Positions 1-12,175 of a stretch of 64,000 bases of DNA are shown one piece after another (position 1 is the first letter of the stretch; the number at the start of each line of letters is the position of its first letter). A program made the translations under genes and the position numbers. The stretch is taken from the NCBI RefSeq assembly GCF_015350805.1, contig NZ_JADKSG010000001.1:1-64000 (forward strand), in the 5' to 3' direction. A model generated the notes under the pieces. It made no database searches and was not told the origin of the DNA. It saw only the letters and a list, made by a program, of their open reading frames with translations. The stretch is from Herbiconiux sp. VKM Ac-1786 (GTDB lineage: Bacteria > Actinomycetota > Actinomycetes > Actinomycetales > Microbacteriaceae).

Positions 1-70
1 TCACCGTTCGACTTGCATGTGTTAAGCACGCCGCCAGCGTTCGTCCTGAGCCAGGATCAAACTCTCCGTA
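1..70 (-). rRNA. rrs: 16S ribosomal RNA, 5' end (partial)
   Basis: Read on the minus strand, these bases contain the universal 16S start: TACGGAGAGTTTGATCC, then the CTGGCTCAG primer site and the GGACGAACGCTGGCGGCGTGC helix region. The gene runs off the left edge of the window, so only about 70 bases of the mature 5' end are present. The mature end is placed near 70 by similarity to the usual start and could be a few bases off. Two sigma-70-type promoters and a conserved leader element lie upstream (252-547). Confidence 0.95.
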
Positions 71-251
71 AATGTTTTATCGCACGACCACCGAAGTGAC
101 CGGCACATTAGTTTGTGCAACCCGGCCGGAATAGGCCCTGGTCACACGAGTTTGAAACTGACAGAACAAATCATTACTGACTTGCTTTGTTGTTTAAATG
201 TTTTCCAAAGGAATCCCTACAACCGAAGTTGTCGGGGTTTTTGGCATTTGA

Positions 252-278
252 CATTGTGCACGCTGTTGAGTTCTCAAG
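252..278 (-). promoter_or_regulatory. rRNA leader antitermination-like element
   Basis: The minus strand reads CTTGAGAACTCAACAGCGTG followed by CACAATG. This matches the TTGAGAACTCAA-type leader element (boxA region) conserved upstream of actinobacterial 16S genes and thought to support antitermination of rRNA transcription. It sits about 180 bases before the mature 16S end and downstream of both predicted promoters. A small TTCG-capped hairpin (ACAAC/GTTGT, 219-232) follows it. Family role is known; function here is inferred from position. Confidence 0.7.
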
Positions 279-333
279 GATCGGATGCACCAGAGTCGAA
301 CCCTTTCAGGCCGCCGCTCCAGGCAACTTCTCT

Positions 334-361
334 ACCCTAGCACCAGCTTTCAGTCTGTCAA
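334..361 (-). promoter_or_regulatory. rrn promoter, proximal
   Basis: On the minus strand there is a perfect -35 hexamer TTGACA (361-356), a 16-base spacer and a TAGGGT -10 (339-334) of the TANNNT type used by actinobacterial housekeeping sigma factors. Transcription would start near 327, about 255 bases before the 16S 5' end and upstream of the antitermination-like element, which is the expected arrangement. Confidence 0.75.
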
Positions 362-518
362 ATCAGACGTTCTGAAGCGGAGTGTGTTGGGGTTGTGATC
401 TTTTCATCTTTTGTACCTGTCCCCACAAGGAACGGTCTTCAGGAAAGTGAAGATCTGATGTCCCGCTTGAGGCCGGTAAGCTCTTCCGCTTTCCGCACCT
501 GTGGGGTGACGAGTAAGA

Positions 519-547
519 ACATTACGGCCCAATTCGAGGGCTCGCAA
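519..547 (-). promoter_or_regulatory. rrn promoter, distal (candidate)
   Basis: The minus strand has TTGCGA (547-542), a 17-base spacer and TAATGT (524-519). It lies just after the tyrS stop codon and points toward the 16S gene, so it would be a second, upstream rrn promoter. The -35 matches consensus less well than that of the proximal promoter. Confidence 0.5.
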
Positions 548-580
548 ATCACTTTGCATCCCGGGCGTGTCGAGCCCCGG

Positions 581-1891
581 TCATCCGCTGATCGACAGGC
601 CGGCGAGGGTCTTCTTGCCCCGGCGCAGCACTGCGGAACCGCCGGCAAGCCGACGGTCACCGATGGTCTCGGTGTCACTTATGACCTTGGTGTTGTTCAG
701 GTACACGCCGCCCTGGCCGATCGCACGACGGGCATCGCTCGTCGACGAGACCAGTCCGGTCGCCACGAGGGCCTCGACGATCGAGGTCTCCCCCGTCACC
801 TCGGCCCGCGGGAGTTCGGCCACCGCCGCGGCGACGGTCTGAGCATCCAGCTCGGCCAGGTCGCCCTGCCCGAACAGGGCGGCAGCCGCCGCGATCGCCG
901 ATTCGGTCGCCGGCACGCCGTGCACGAAGGCGGTCACCAGGTAGGCGAGCGTGCGCTGCGCCTCGCGCTTGAACGGAACCTCGGCCACGGCCTGCTCGAG
1001 CCGCTCGATCTCGGGGCGCGGCAGGAACGTGAAGATCTTCAGCCGCGCGATCACGTCGGCGTCGTCGGTGTTGAGCCAGAACTGGTAGAACGCGTAGGGA
1101 CTCGTCAGCGCCGGGTCGAGCCAGACGGCGTTGCCCTCGCTCTTGCCGAACTTGGTGCCGTCGGAGTTCGTGATGAGCGGGGTGCCGATGGCGTGCACGC
1201 TCACCCCCTCGGCGCGATGGATCAGGTCGGTGCCGCTCGTGAGGTTGCCCCACTGGTCGCTGCCACCGGTCTGCAGCACGCAGCCGTAGCTGCGGTAGAG
1301 CTCGAGGAAGTCCATGCCCTGCAGGATCTGGTAGCTGAACTCGGTGTAGCTGATGCCCGCGTCGGAGTTCAGCCGCGCCGACACAGCGTCTTTCTTCAGC
1401 ATCGTGCCGACGCGGAAGTACTTGCCGATGTCGCGCAGGAAGTCGATCGCCGACAGCGGCGCCGTCCAGTCGAGGTTGTTCACCATGCGCGCGGCGTTCT
1501 CACCCTCGAAGCTAAGGAAGCGCTCGATCTGGCCCTGCAGGTAGCCGACCCATTCGGCCACGGTGTCCTTGGTGTTCAGCGTGCGTTCGGCCGTGGGCCG
1601 CGGGTCGCCGATCAATCCCGTCGATCCGCCCACCAGCCCGAGCGGCTTGTGCCCCGCGAGCTGCAGCCGGCGCAGCACCAGGAGCTGCACCAGATTGCCG
1701 AGGTGCAGGCTCGGCGCCGTCGGGTCGAATCCGCAGTACAGCGTGATCGGCGGCCCGGCGAGCAGCTCCTTCAATGCCGCCGGATCGGTCGACACGTGCA
1801 CCAGCCCGCGATAGTTCAGCTCGTCCCACACGTCGTCGAACGAGGAGTCGTTCTTCGGCACGAGAGCGGCGGGATCGATGAGGTCTGACAC
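581..1891 (-). CDS. tyrS: tyrosyl-tRNA synthetase
   Basis: Charges tRNA-Tyr with tyrosine in the cytoplasm. The 436-residue product is the usual length for bacterial TyrRS. It has the class I signature as HLGN (residues 63-66), the tyrosine/tRNA-site segment around YTEFSYQILQ, and KFGKS (247-251) as the KMSKS-type loop. A C-terminal S4-like RNA-binding domain covers roughly residues 370-430. It is the last protein gene before the 16S gene and lies 29 bases after mpg, so it probably shares a transcript with it. The mpg-tyrS pairing is also known from mycobacteria. No T-box or other leader fits in the short gap. Confidence 0.97.
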   Translation of the reverse strand: MSDLIDPAALVPKNDSSFDDVWDELNYRGLVHVSTDPAALKELLAGPPITLYCGFDPTAPSLHLGNLVQLLVLRRLQLAGHKPLGLVGGSTGLIGDPRPTAERTLNTKDTVAEWVGYLQGQIERFLSFEGENAARMVNNLDWTAPLSAIDFLRDIGKYFRVGTMLKKDAVSARLNSDAGISYTEFSYQILQGMDFLELYRSYGCVLQTGGSDQWGNLTSGTDLIHRAEGVSVHAIGTPLITNSDGTKFGKSEGNAVWLDPALTSPYAFYQFWLNTDDADVIARLKIFTFLPRPEIERLEQAVAEVPFKREAQRTLAYLVTAFVHGVPATESAIAAAAALFGQGDLAELDAQTVAAAVAELPRAEVTGETSIVEALVATGLVSSTSDARRAIGQGGVYLNNTKVISDTETIGDRRLAGGSAVLRRGKKTLAGLSISG

Positions 1892-1920
1892 GGGAATCCA
1901 GCCTACCAGCGGGGGCCTCG

Positions 1921-2523
1921 TCAGCCCGCGGCGAGCTTGGGGTGGCGCTTGTACGGCGAGACCGTCGGGTCGCCCTCGAGGTAGAACCGCCAGGCGAAAG
2001 GCGCCCGGCCTCCGTCGCCGCTCACCCCGGTGCGCAGCGAGGTGGCGATCCCGGATGCGCGCCCCGAAGCCGGGGCGAGCGAGAACGGCTCGACGCCGAG
2101 CTCGGCCCCGTCGTCGCTCAGCGCGATGCCGAGCGCCTTCACCAGCAGCGCCGGGCCGCGCGCGAGGTCGACGTCGGACCGCGAGGTGGGGCGCCTCGAT
2201 CGCGCGAGCTCATGGCCCTCGATCACCTCGCCCGCCCGCAGCAGCACGGCCGAGGCCTCCCCCGCCGGCGAGCAGACCACGTTGGCGCAGACGTGCATGC
2301 CGTAGGTGAAGTACGTGTAGAGCCGTCCGGGCTCGCCGTACATGGAGGCGTTGCGGCGGGTGCGGCCGCGGAAGGCGTGCGAACCCGGGTCGAGGCCGTC
2401 GCCGAGGTAGGCCTCGACCTCGGTGAGTCTCACCGCCACCCGGCCCTCGGGCGAGTCGTGGGTGATCACCGCTCCGAGCAGCAAGGGTGCGACCTCGACC
2501 GCTGTCGCCGAGAAGTCGATCAC
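1921..2523 (-). CDS. mpg: 3-methyladenine DNA glycosylase (AAG/MPG family)
   Basis: Base-excision repair enzyme that removes alkylated purines. The 200-residue product has the AAG-family core: EVEAYLG near residues 37-43, HAFRGRT, the YGMHVCANVV strand and the LARGPALLVKALGI segment. The GTG start at 2523 is chosen because upstream sequence in this frame does not resemble the family and the length then matches bacterial MPG proteins; no strong ribosome-binding site is visible. It starts 11 bases after the stop of a small membrane-protein gene, so it is probably translated from the arginine operon transcript. Base codon use looks like its neighbours. Confidence 0.9.
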   Translation of the reverse strand: MIDFSATAVEVAPLLLGAVITHDSPEGRVAVRLTEVEAYLGDGLDPGSHAFRGRTRRNASMYGEPGRLYTYFTYGMHVCANVVCSPAGEASAVLLRAGEVIEGHELARSRRPTSRSDVDLARGPALLVKALGIALSDDGAELGVEPFSLAPASGRASGIATSLRTGVSGDGGRAPFAWRFYLEGDPTVSPYKRHPKLAAG

Positions 2524-2534
2524 GGCCGGCCCGG

Positions 2535-5189
<2,655 letters not shown>

Positions 5190-6380
5190 TCAGAGCGCCT
5201 CGACGAGGGCGAACGCCTGTCGCAGGCGGTCGCCGAACTCGCGCACCTCGTCGTCGCCGATGATCAGCGGCGGCGCGATGCGCAGGCTCGAGTCGTTCGG
5301 GGCGTTGATGATGAGGCCGGAGGCGAGCGCCGCATCCGACAGCTGCGGGGCGACCGGTTCGCGGAGGCCGACGCCGATCAGGAGTCCCTGGCCGCGCACC
5401 TCCTCGACGAGCGGCGAGTCGATCTCGCGGATGGCGGCGCGCAGCTGCTCGCCGCGCACGAGTGCGTTCTCGACGAGACCCGCGTCCTCGATGTGGCCGA
5501 GCACGGCGTTCGCCGTGGCGGTCGCCAGCGGGTTTCCTCCGAAGGTGCTGCCGTGCTGACCGCGCCGGAAGAGGTCGGAGGCCCAGCCGAAGGTGACCAG
5601 GGAACCGATCGGGAAACCGCCGGCCATGCCCTTGGCGATGGTCACCGCATCCGGCACGATGCCCGCGTTCTGGTAGGCGAACCAGGCGCCCGTGCGGCCG
5701 ACCCCGGTCTGGATCTCGTCGACGACGAGGAGCACCCCGTGCTGCTCGGTCAGCTCGCGCGCCCGCTTCAGGTAGCCCTCCGGCAGGTCGATCACGCCGG
5801 CCTCGCCCTTGACGGGCTCGAGGAAGAGGGCGGCGACCGAGTCGTCGATGGCGGCCTCGAGGGCTTCGATCGTGCTCGGGATGTGCTCCACTCCCCCGGG
5901 CACCGGCTCGAACGGCTCGCGCATCGCGGGCTTGCCGGTGAGCGCGAGCGCCCCCATGGTGCGGCCGTGGAAGGCGTTCTCGAGCGCGACGATGCGGCGG
6001 CGGGTGGGGCTGGAGTTCAGGCGGGCGAGCTTGAACGCGGCCTCGTTCGCCTCGGCGCCCGAGTTGCAGAAGTAGGCGCGCCCGGCGTCGCCCGCGCCGG
6101 TCAGGCGCTTCAGCCGCTCGGCCAGCTCGAGCTGGGGCGGGGTCGAGAAGTAGTTCGACACGTGGGCGAGGGTGGCCGCCTGGCGGCTGACCGCCTCGAC
6201 GAACACCGGATGCGCGTGACCGAGCGAGTTCACCGCGATGCCGGCGAGGAAGTCGAGGTAGCGGTTGTCCTCGTCGTCCCAGACCCACGCGCCCTCGCCG
6301 CGCACGAGGAAGCGCAGTGGCATGCCCATCGTGCGCATGAGCGATTCGTCGAAGCGGTTCTTCCACGGGGAGGAGGACAA
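5190..6380 (-). CDS. argD: acetylornithine aminotransferase
   Basis: PLP enzyme converting N-acetylglutamate semialdehyde to N-acetylornithine. A TTG start at 6380 is chosen because GGAAGG lies seven bases upstream and gives 396 residues starting SSSPWKNRFDESLMRTMG, matching the family; longer frames upstream do not. Class III aminotransferase features include NSGAEANEAAFKLAR, DEIQTGVGRTG and the PLP lysine in TIAKGMAGGFPIG, then GSTFGGNPLA. It follows argB after a 76-base gap and precedes argF. Confidence 0.94.
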   Translation of the reverse strand: MSSSPWKNRFDESLMRTMGMPLRFLVRGEGAWVWDDEDNRYLDFLAGIAVNSLGHAHPVFVEAVSRQAATLAHVSNYFSTPPQLELAERLKRLTGAGDAGRAYFCNSGAEANEAAFKLARLNSSPTRRRIVALENAFHGRTMGALALTGKPAMREPFEPVPGGVEHIPSTIEALEAAIDDSVAALFLEPVKGEAGVIDLPEGYLKRARELTEQHGVLLVVDEIQTGVGRTGAWFAYQNAGIVPDAVTIAKGMAGGFPIGSLVTFGWASDLFRRGQHGSTFGGNPLATATANAVLGHIEDAGLVENALVRGEQLRAAIREIDSPLVEEVRGQGLLIGVGLREPVAPQLSDAALASGLIINAPNDSSLRIAPPLIIGDDEVREFGDRLRQAFALVEAL

Positions 6381-6456
6381 GACGGGCCTTCCGGGTCGGT
6401 GTCGGGGCGGATGGAGGAGTGCGTGTGGCCGGTTCGGTGGGAGCGGGGTGCCCGGG

Positions 6457-7374
6457 TCAGGGCTCGTGCGTCGGCACGACCTCGGTGCCGAAGCCGCCGG
6501 GGGTGAAGATCTCGAGCAGCACCGAGTGCGCCTCGCGCCCGTCGATGATGGCGGCCTTCGGCACACCGCCGTCGACGGCCTCGAGGCACGCGGCCATCTT
6601 GGGGATCATGCCCGATTCGAGGCCGGGCAGCAGGGCGCGGAGCTCCTCGCTCTCGATCTCGGAGACGAGCGAGTCACGGTTCGGCCAGTCGCTGTAGAGC
6701 CCCGGCACGTCGGTGAGCACCACGAGCTTCGCGGCGCCGAGTGCGACGGCGAGGGCGGCGGCGGCCGCATCGGCGTTCACGTTCAGCACCTGACCGGGCG
6801 AGTCGATGTCGGGTGCGATCGAGGAGACGACCGGGATGCGGCCGGCCGCGAGCTGCGCCTGCACGCCCTCGGGGTTCACGCCGATCACGTCGCCGACGAG
6901 CCCGAGGTCGACGAGTTCGCCGTCGATCTCGACCCCGCGCCGGCGGCCCTCGAAGAGCCCGGCGTCCTCCCCCGAGAGGGCGGCGGCGAGCGGTCCGTGC
7001 TCGTTGATGTTGCTGACGATGTCGCGGCTGATCTGACCGGTGAGCACCATGCGCACCACGTCCATGGCCTCGGGGCTCGTGACCCGGTAGCCGCCGCGGA
7101 ACTCGCTGGCGATACCCAGCCGGTCGAGCATCTTCGAGATCTGGGGGCCGCCGCCGTGCACGACGACGGGCTTGAGGCCGGCGTAGCGGAGGTAGACGAT
7201 GTCCTCGGCGAAGGTGCGCTGCAGCGCCGGGTCGACCATGGCGTTGCCGCCGAACTTGATCACGACGATCTCGCCGTGGAAGCGCTTGAGCCAGGGCAGC
7301 GACTCGATCAGGGTGTTCGCCTTGACGTGCGCGAGCTCGGCGTCGGCCTCGGTGCGCTGGATGTGCTCGGCCAT
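6457..7374 (-). CDS. argB: acetylglutamate kinase
   Basis: Phosphorylates N-acetylglutamate, the second committed step of arginine synthesis and the usual point of arginine feedback. The 305-residue product has the amino-acid-kinase KFGGNAM motif near residue 39, the HGGGPQI glycine-rich loop, and [17 protein letters not shown]. An N-terminal segment of about 25 residues ([23 protein letters not shown] region) resembles the extra N-terminal helix seen in arginine-sensitive NAGKs, which suggests feedback control. Its ATG shares one base with the argJ stop (TGATG). Confidence 0.96.
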   Translation of the reverse strand: MAEHIQRTEADAELAHVKANTLIESLPWLKRFHGEIVVIKFGGNAMVDPALQRTFAEDIVYLRYAGLKPVVVHGGGPQISKMLDRLGIASEFRGGYRVTSPEAMDVVRMVLTGQISRDIVSNINEHGPLAAALSGEDAGLFEGRRRGVEIDGELVDLGLVGDVIGVNPEGVQAQLAAGRIPVVSSIAPDIDSPGQVLNVNADAAAAALAVALGAAKLVVLTDVPGLYSDWPNRDSLVSEIESEELRALLPGLESGMIPKMAACLEAVDGGVPKAAIIDGREAHSVLLEIFTPGGFGTEVVPTHEP

Positions 7375-8531
7375 CAGCTGGCGTACGCGCTGTTCTCGTG
7401 CACGTAGTCGTGCGTGAGGTCGTTGGTGAAGATCGTCGCCGTGGCGTCTCCCGCCTTGAGGTCGATCAGGATGGTGCAGGCCCGCGGCGTGAGGTCGACC
7501 AGCTCGCGGTCGTCACCCGGCTCGCCGCTGCGGCAGACCATCACGCCGTTCATCGAGACGTCGATGGCGTAGGGGTCGAAGGCGGCGTCGGTCGTTCCCA
7601 GCGCGGCCAGCACCCGGCCCCAGTTGGGGTCGTTGCCGAAGATGGCCGCCTTCAGCAGGTTGCTGCGGGAGACGGCCCGGCCGACCACCACGGCGTCGTC
7701 TTCGCTCTCGGCGTTGACGACCTCGATCGCGATGTCGTGGCTCGCGCCCTCGGCGTCGGCCTGCAGCTGCAGCGCGAGGTCGCGGCAGAGGGCGGTGAGG
7801 GCGTCGGTGAAGGCGGCCTCGTCGACCTCGACGACGGATGCTCCGCTCGCCAGCAGGGCGACGGTGTCGTTGGTCGACATGCAGCCGTCCGAGTCGAGGC
7901 GGTCGAAGGTGACGCGGGTGGCCGCCCGGAGCGCCCGGTCGAGCGCGGCGGGCGGGAGCACGGCGTCGGTGGTGAGCACCACCAGCATCGTCGCGAGGCC
8001 GGGCGCGAGCATCCCCGCCCCCTTGGCCATGCCGCCGATGGACCAGCCGTCGCCTTCGACGACGGCCTCCTTCGGGTGCGAGTCGGTGGTCATGATGGCG
8101 AGGGCCGCGTCGTGGCCGCCCTCGGCGCCGAGCGCGTCGGCGGCGGCGGGCACGTTCTGCAGGATGGCGTCGCGGAAGCTCTGGTCGCCCACCCCGATCA
8201 GGCCGGTCGAGCAGACGAGCACGTCGCCGGGCGAGACGCCGAGCGCCGTGCCGACCGCCTCGGCCGTGGCGTGCGTGGTCTGGAAGCCGAAGGCTCCCGT
8301 GAAGCAGTTGGCGCCTCCGGAGTTCAGGACGACGGCCGACACCCGCCCGTCGGCGATGACCTGCTGCGACCAGAGGATCGGGTTGGCCTTGGCGCGGTTC
8401 GAGGTGAACACGGCGGCGGCGTGCTGCAGCGGGCCCTGGTTGACGACCAGCGCGAGGTCGCGGGCTCCGGTCGACTTGAGGCCGGCGGCGACGCCCGAGG
8501 CCGTGAAGCCGGCGGGGTGGGTGACGCTCAC
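7374..8531 (-). CDS. argJ: bifunctional ornithine acetyltransferase / N-acetylglutamate synthase
   Basis: Recycles the acetyl group from acetylornithine to glutamate. The GTG start at 8531 forms a GTGA overlap with argC and gives 385 residues. The autoprocessing region [14 protein letters not shown] is present; ArgJ proteins self-cleave before the threonine of the AT pair, which becomes the nucleophile. Other family motifs are [10 protein letters not shown] and GNDPNWGR. Because it can also acetylate glutamate in many bacteria, no separate argA is needed for the cluster to work, though whether this enzyme does both is inferred from the family. Confidence 0.96.
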   Translation of the reverse strand: MSVTHPAGFTASGVAAGLKSTGARDLALVVNQGPLQHAAAVFTSNRAKANPILWSQQVIADGRVSAVVLNSGGANCFTGAFGFQTTHATAEAVGTALGVSPGDVLVCSTGLIGVGDQSFRDAILQNVPAAADALGAEGGHDAALAIMTTDSHPKEAVVEGDGWSIGGMAKGAGMLAPGLATMLVVLTTDAVLPPAALDRALRAATRVTFDRLDSDGCMSTNDTVALLASGASVVEVDEAAFTDALTALCRDLALQLQADAEGASHDIAIEVVNAESEDDAVVVGRAVSRSNLLKAAIFGNDPNWGRVLAALGTTDAAFDPYAIDVSMNGVMVCRSGEPGDDRELVDLTPRACTILIDLKAGDATATIFTNDLTHDYVHENSAYAS

Positions 8532-9574
8532 GGGGCGACTCCGTTCACGGGCAGGCCGAGGGTCTCGGGCAGGCCCAGGGCGATGTTGGTGGACTGGATG
8601 GCGGCGCCCGCGGTGCCCTTGACGAGGTTGTCGAGCACGGTGACCGTGACCACGCGCTCGGCGGCCTCGTCGACGGCCAGGCCGATCAGGGCCGAGTTCG
8701 AGCCGAGCACGTCGGCCACCTTGGGGAACGAGCCCTCGGGCAGCAGGTGCACGAACGGCTCGTCGGCGTAGGCGAGCTCCCAGGCCGAGCGCACGTCGGC
8801 GGCGCTGACCCCGGGCTGCAGGCGGGCGGTCGAGGTGGCGATGATGCCGCGCGACATGGGCACGAGCATCGGGGTGAACGAGACGGTGACCTTCTCGCCC
8901 GAGGCACCCTCGAGGTTCTGCACGATCTCGGGCACGTGCCGGTGCACGCCACCGACGCCGTAGGCGTGGGCCGAGCCGAGCAGCTCGCTCGCCAGGAGGT
9001 CGGTGCGGAGGGTCTTGCCGGCGCCCGAGGGCCCGACCGCGAGCACGGCGACGAGGTCGGCGGCCTGGATGACGGCGGCGCGGAGGCCCGGGGCGAGGCC
9101 GAGGCTGACGGCGGTGACGTTGCAGCCGGGCACGGCGATGCGTTTCACCCCGGTCAGGGCCTCGCGCTGCTTGCCGCCGTTCAGGCGCACCAGCTCGGGC
9201 AGACCGTAGGGCCAGGAGCCGTGGTACTCGGAGCGGTAGAACTCGAGCCAGGCGTTCTCGTCGGTGAGGCGGTGGTCGGCGCCGCAGTCGACCACGAGCG
9301 CACTGTCGCCGAGCTCGGCGGCGAGCGCCCCGGAGTGCCCGTGCGGCAACGCGAGGAAGACCACGTCGTGGCCCTTCAGGGTCTCGGCCGAGGTGTCCTG
9401 CAGCACGAGGTCGGCGTAGGAGCGGAGATGGGGCTGCACCTCGATCAGCGGCTGGCCGGCGTTCTTGTGCGCCGTCACGGTTCGCACCTCGAACTCCGGA
9501 TGCGCGCTGAGAAGCCTCAGGACCTCGCCTCCGGCGTACCCGGAGGCACCCGCGACCGCAACTGAATAGACCAT
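8528..9574 (-). CDS. argC: N-acetyl-gamma-glutamyl-phosphate reductase
   Basis: NADPH-dependent reductase of the third arginine step. The 348-residue product has the Rossmann [14 protein letters not shown] motif at residues 9-22, the catalytic cysteine in VPGCNVTA, and the [12 protein letters not shown] segment. It is the first gene of the argCJBDFH operon. A TAGATT -10-like hexamer (9586-9581) ends six bases before the ATG and there is no ribosome-binding site, so the message may be leaderless. No palindromic ARG box was recognised in the 61-base upstream gap. Confidence 0.96.
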   Translation of the reverse strand: MVYSVAVAGASGYAGGEVLRLLSAHPEFEVRTVTAHKNAGQPLIEVQPHLRSYADLVLQDTSAETLKGHDVVFLALPHGHSGALAAELGDSALVVDCGADHRLTDENAWLEFYRSEYHGSWPYGLPELVRLNGGKQREALTGVKRIAVPGCNVTAVSLGLAPGLRAAVIQAADLVAVLAVGPSGAGKTLRTDLLASELLGSAHAYGVGGVHRHVPEIVQNLEGASGEKVTVSFTPMLVPMSRGIIATSTARLQPGVSAADVRSAWELAYADEPFVHLLPEGSFPKVADVLGSNSALIGLAVDEAAERVVTVTVLDNLVKGTAGAAIQSTNIALGLPETLGLPVNGVAP

Positions 9575-9635
9575 GGATCAAATCTAGCCGGTAGCGGGCG
9601 CCCCCTTTTCGCGAGCGCCGTTCGCGCCGCGGCGG

Positions 9636-12173
9636 CTACTCGCGCACGGTGGCGCCGAACAGTTCGCCGGCCTTCGCCGCGCCGCCGAGCTTCGCCTCGC
9701 TCGCCTCGGCGGCGGTGAGGGTGCGATCGGGAGCCCGGAAGCGGAGCGCGAACGTCAGGGACTTGGCGGCATCCGGAACACCCGTGCCGCGGTAGTCGTC
9801 GACCAGGCGGATGCTCTCGAGCAGCTCGCCCGCGCCCTCGACCACGGCCCGCTCGACCTCGCCGGCGGGGATCGCCGCGTCGACGACCAGCGACAGGTCT
9901 TGCGTGGCGGCCGGGTAGCCCGAGATCGGCGCGACCTCGATGGTCTCGCCCGCCGCGGCGAGCAGCGCGTCGAGGTCGAGCTCGGCCACCGCGACCACGC
10001 GCGGCAGGTCGAGCTCCTGCGTCAGCGTCGGCAGCAGCTCGCCGGCGAAGCCGACGCTCCGCTCGACGCCGTCGGCGCCGCGCACGAACAGCTCGGCCGT
10101 GCGACCGGGGTGCAGCGCGGTGTGCGAGCCGCCGGCGACGCGCAGCTCGACGGCGAGCGCCGACTCGACGAGCCGCACCACGTCGAGAACGTCGGCGATG
10201 CCGGCGGGCACGGCGGGCTGGCCCGGCTGCTTGTCGACGGCGTTGCCCAGAACGAGCACGCCGATGCGGCGCGGCTGCGGCGGGATGCCGCCGTGCAGCT
10301 CGGCCAGCTCGCCCGCGTCGGGCAACCGGGCGCCCGCGGGGAGCTCGGCCTGGCCGTACTCGCGACCCGCCTCGGGCCGGAAGACGAGGCCGAGCTCGAA
10401 CAGCCCGAGGTCGGTGAGACCGCGCGAGAGGTTGCGGCGCGCGATGTCGATCAGCCCGGGCAGGAGGGAGGTGCGCAGCAGCGACGCCTCGGCGTCGAGC
10501 GGGTTCGCGACGCGGATGGCCGGCACCTCTTCGTCGCGGGGGCTGCCGAACGCGCGGTTCATCGCGGCGCCGACGAACGGGTAGGCGAGCACCTCGGTGA
10601 GTCCGCCGGCGGCCAGCACGTCGGCCGTTCGGCGACGGGTCACCTGCGTGACGGTGAGGCCGCGTCCGGGAGGCGCGACCGGCAGGATCGACGGGATGCG
10701 GTCGTAGCCGACGATGCGCGCGACCTCCTCGGCGAGCGAGGCCTTGTCTGTGATGTCGGGGCGCCACGACGGCGGGGTGACGACGAAGCCGGCCGAGGTC
10801 TCCTCGACGGTCGCGCCGATCTCGGCGAGCGAGCGGGCGGTCTCGTCGCTGGTGAAGTCGACACCGACGAGGCGCTGCACGTAGCCGAACGGCAGCACGA
10901 TCGAGCCGGGCTCCGGATGCTCGTGGTGCACCGACCCGAGACCGTCGTCGGCCGTGCCGCCGGCGAGCGTCTCGAGCAGCTCGACCACGCGGGCGGCGGC
11001 GGGCTGCGCCACGGCCGGGTCGACGCCGCGCTCGAAGCGGCGGGACGCCTCGCTCGGCAGCTTGTGCCGGCGGGCGGTACGGGCGATCGAGACGGGGTCG
11101 AAGTTGGCCGACTCGACGAGCACGTTCGTGGTGCCGTCGCCGATCTCCGTCGAGGCTCCGCCCATCACGCCCGCGAGGCCGACGGCTCCGCGGTCGTCGG
11201 CGATCACGAGGTCTTCGGGGTCGAGCCGGCGGGTCTGGCCGTCGAGGGTCTCGAGGGTCTCGCCCGGGGCGGCGCGGCGCACGACGAGGCCGCCCTGCAG
11301 GGCATCCAGGTCGTAGCCGTGGATCGGCTGCCCGAACTCGAGCATGACGTAGTTGGTGATGTCGACCACGAGCGAGATCGAGCGGATGCCGGCGAGCTTC
11401 AGTCGCGACACCAGCCAGGCGGGGCTCGGCCGGGTGGGGTCGACGCCGCGCACCACGCGGGTGACGAACACCGTCGCGCCGACGCGGCCGCGGATGGGCG
11501 CCTCGTCGTGGATGGCGACGGGGAACCCGTTCGCGGCGACCGGGGTGACCCGGGCCACCGGGTCGCGGAAGGCCGCGCCGGTGGAGTTGGAGAACTCGCG
11601 GGCGATGCCGCGGATGGAGAAGGCGTAGCCGCGGTCGGGCGTGACGTTGACCTCGACGGCCTCGTCGTCGAGCCCGAGCAGCGGGAGCGCGTCGGTGCCG
11701 ACCTCGGGGTCGAGGCCCAGGGTGCTGAGACGCAGGATGCCGTCGTGGTCCTCCCCCAGCCCGAGCTCGCGGGCGGAGGCGATCATGCCGTCGGAGACGT
11801 GGCCGTAGGTCTTGCGGGCCGCGATGGCGAAGCCGCCGGGCAGCACGGCGCCCGGGAGCGTCACCACGACCTTGTCACCCTCGAAGAAGTTGCCGGCGCC
11901 ACAGACGATGCCGCGCACATCCGCCCCGCCGTCGGCGGCCGGCTGCCCCTCGGGGGCGACGCGCACCTGGCACCAGCGGATGGTCTTGCCGTTGGACTGC
12001 GGCTCGGGCACGAACTCGAGCACCTGCCCCACGACGATCGGGCCCTGGAGGTCGAAGTCGTGAGACCCCTCCTCCTCGAGACCGACCTTGACGAGGGCGG
12101 CGTGGACGTCGGCGATCGAGGCGCCGACGGGGAGGTCGACGTACTCGGCGAGCCAGGAGAGAGGAACCCGCAT
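9636..12173 (-). CDS. pheT: phenylalanyl-tRNA synthetase beta subunit
   Basis: With PheS forms the (alpha-beta)2 enzyme that charges tRNA-Phe. The ATG at 12173 gives 845 residues beginning MRVPLSWLAEYVDLP, the standard PheT start. Domains in order: N-terminal region, EMAP/tRNA-binding fold (about 45-165), B3/4 editing domain (about 220-390), B5 domain, catalytic-like core and a C-terminal ferredoxin-fold anticodon-binding domain ending LGGAAKAGELFGATVRE. It starts two bases after the pheS stop and is probably co-translated. Confidence 0.96.
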   Translation of the reverse strand: MRVPLSWLAEYVDLPVGASIADVHAALVKVGLEEEGSHDFDLQGPIVVGQVLEFVPEPQSNGKTIRWCQVRVAPEGQPAADGGADVRGIVCGAGNFFEGDKVVVTLPGAVLPGGFAIAARKTYGHVSDGMIASARELGLGEDHDGILRLSTLGLDPEVGTDALPLLGLDDEAVEVNVTPDRGYAFSIRGIAREFSNSTGAAFRDPVARVTPVAANGFPVAIHDEAPIRGRVGATVFVTRVVRGVDPTRPSPAWLVSRLKLAGIRSISLVVDITNYVMLEFGQPIHGYDLDALQGGLVVRRAAPGETLETLDGQTRRLDPEDLVIADDRGAVGLAGVMGGASTEIGDGTTNVLVESANFDPVSIARTARRHKLPSEASRRFERGVDPAVAQPAAARVVELLETLAGGTADDGLGSVHHEHPEPGSIVLPFGYVQRLVGVDFTSDETARSLAEIGATVEETSAGFVVTPPSWRPDITDKASLAEEVARIVGYDRIPSILPVAPPGRGLTVTQVTRRRTADVLAAGGLTEVLAYPFVGAAMNRAFGSPRDEEVPAIRVANPLDAEASLLRTSLLPGLIDIARRNLSRGLTDLGLFELGLVFRPEAGREYGQAELPAGARLPDAGELAELHGGIPPQPRRIGVLVLGNAVDKQPGQPAVPAGIADVLDVVRLVESALAVELRVAGGSHTALHPGRTAELFVRGADGVERSVGFAGELLPTLTQELDLPRVVAVAELDLDALLAAAGETIEVAPISGYPAATQDLSLVVDAAIPAGEVERAVVEGAGELLESIRLVDDYRGTGVPDAAKSLTFALRFRAPDRTLTAAEASEAKLGGAAKAGELFGATVRE

Positions 12174-12175
12174 GA

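Larger units (their letters stand above)
71..580. other. intergenic region between tyrS and 16S rRNA
   Basis: This 510-base stretch holds no credible protein gene; short open frames here lack recognisable products. It contains the two candidate rrn promoters, the antitermination-like element and a small TTCG-capped hairpin (219-232). It is noticeably more AT-rich than the coding DNA around it, as rrn leader regions in high-GC genomes usually are. No clear tyrS terminator with a T-run was seen. Confidence 0.7.

Noticed and set aside
210-245. Plus-strand terminator-like hairpin with GGGGTTTTTGG
   Set aside because: No plus-strand gene leads into it; it is part of the rRNA leader on the minus strand.
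395-1888. Long plus-strand open frame of 497 codons opposite tyrS
   Set aside because: It is antisense to tyrS, has arginine/histidine/glycine-rich composition typical of high-GC shadow frames, and shows no domain.
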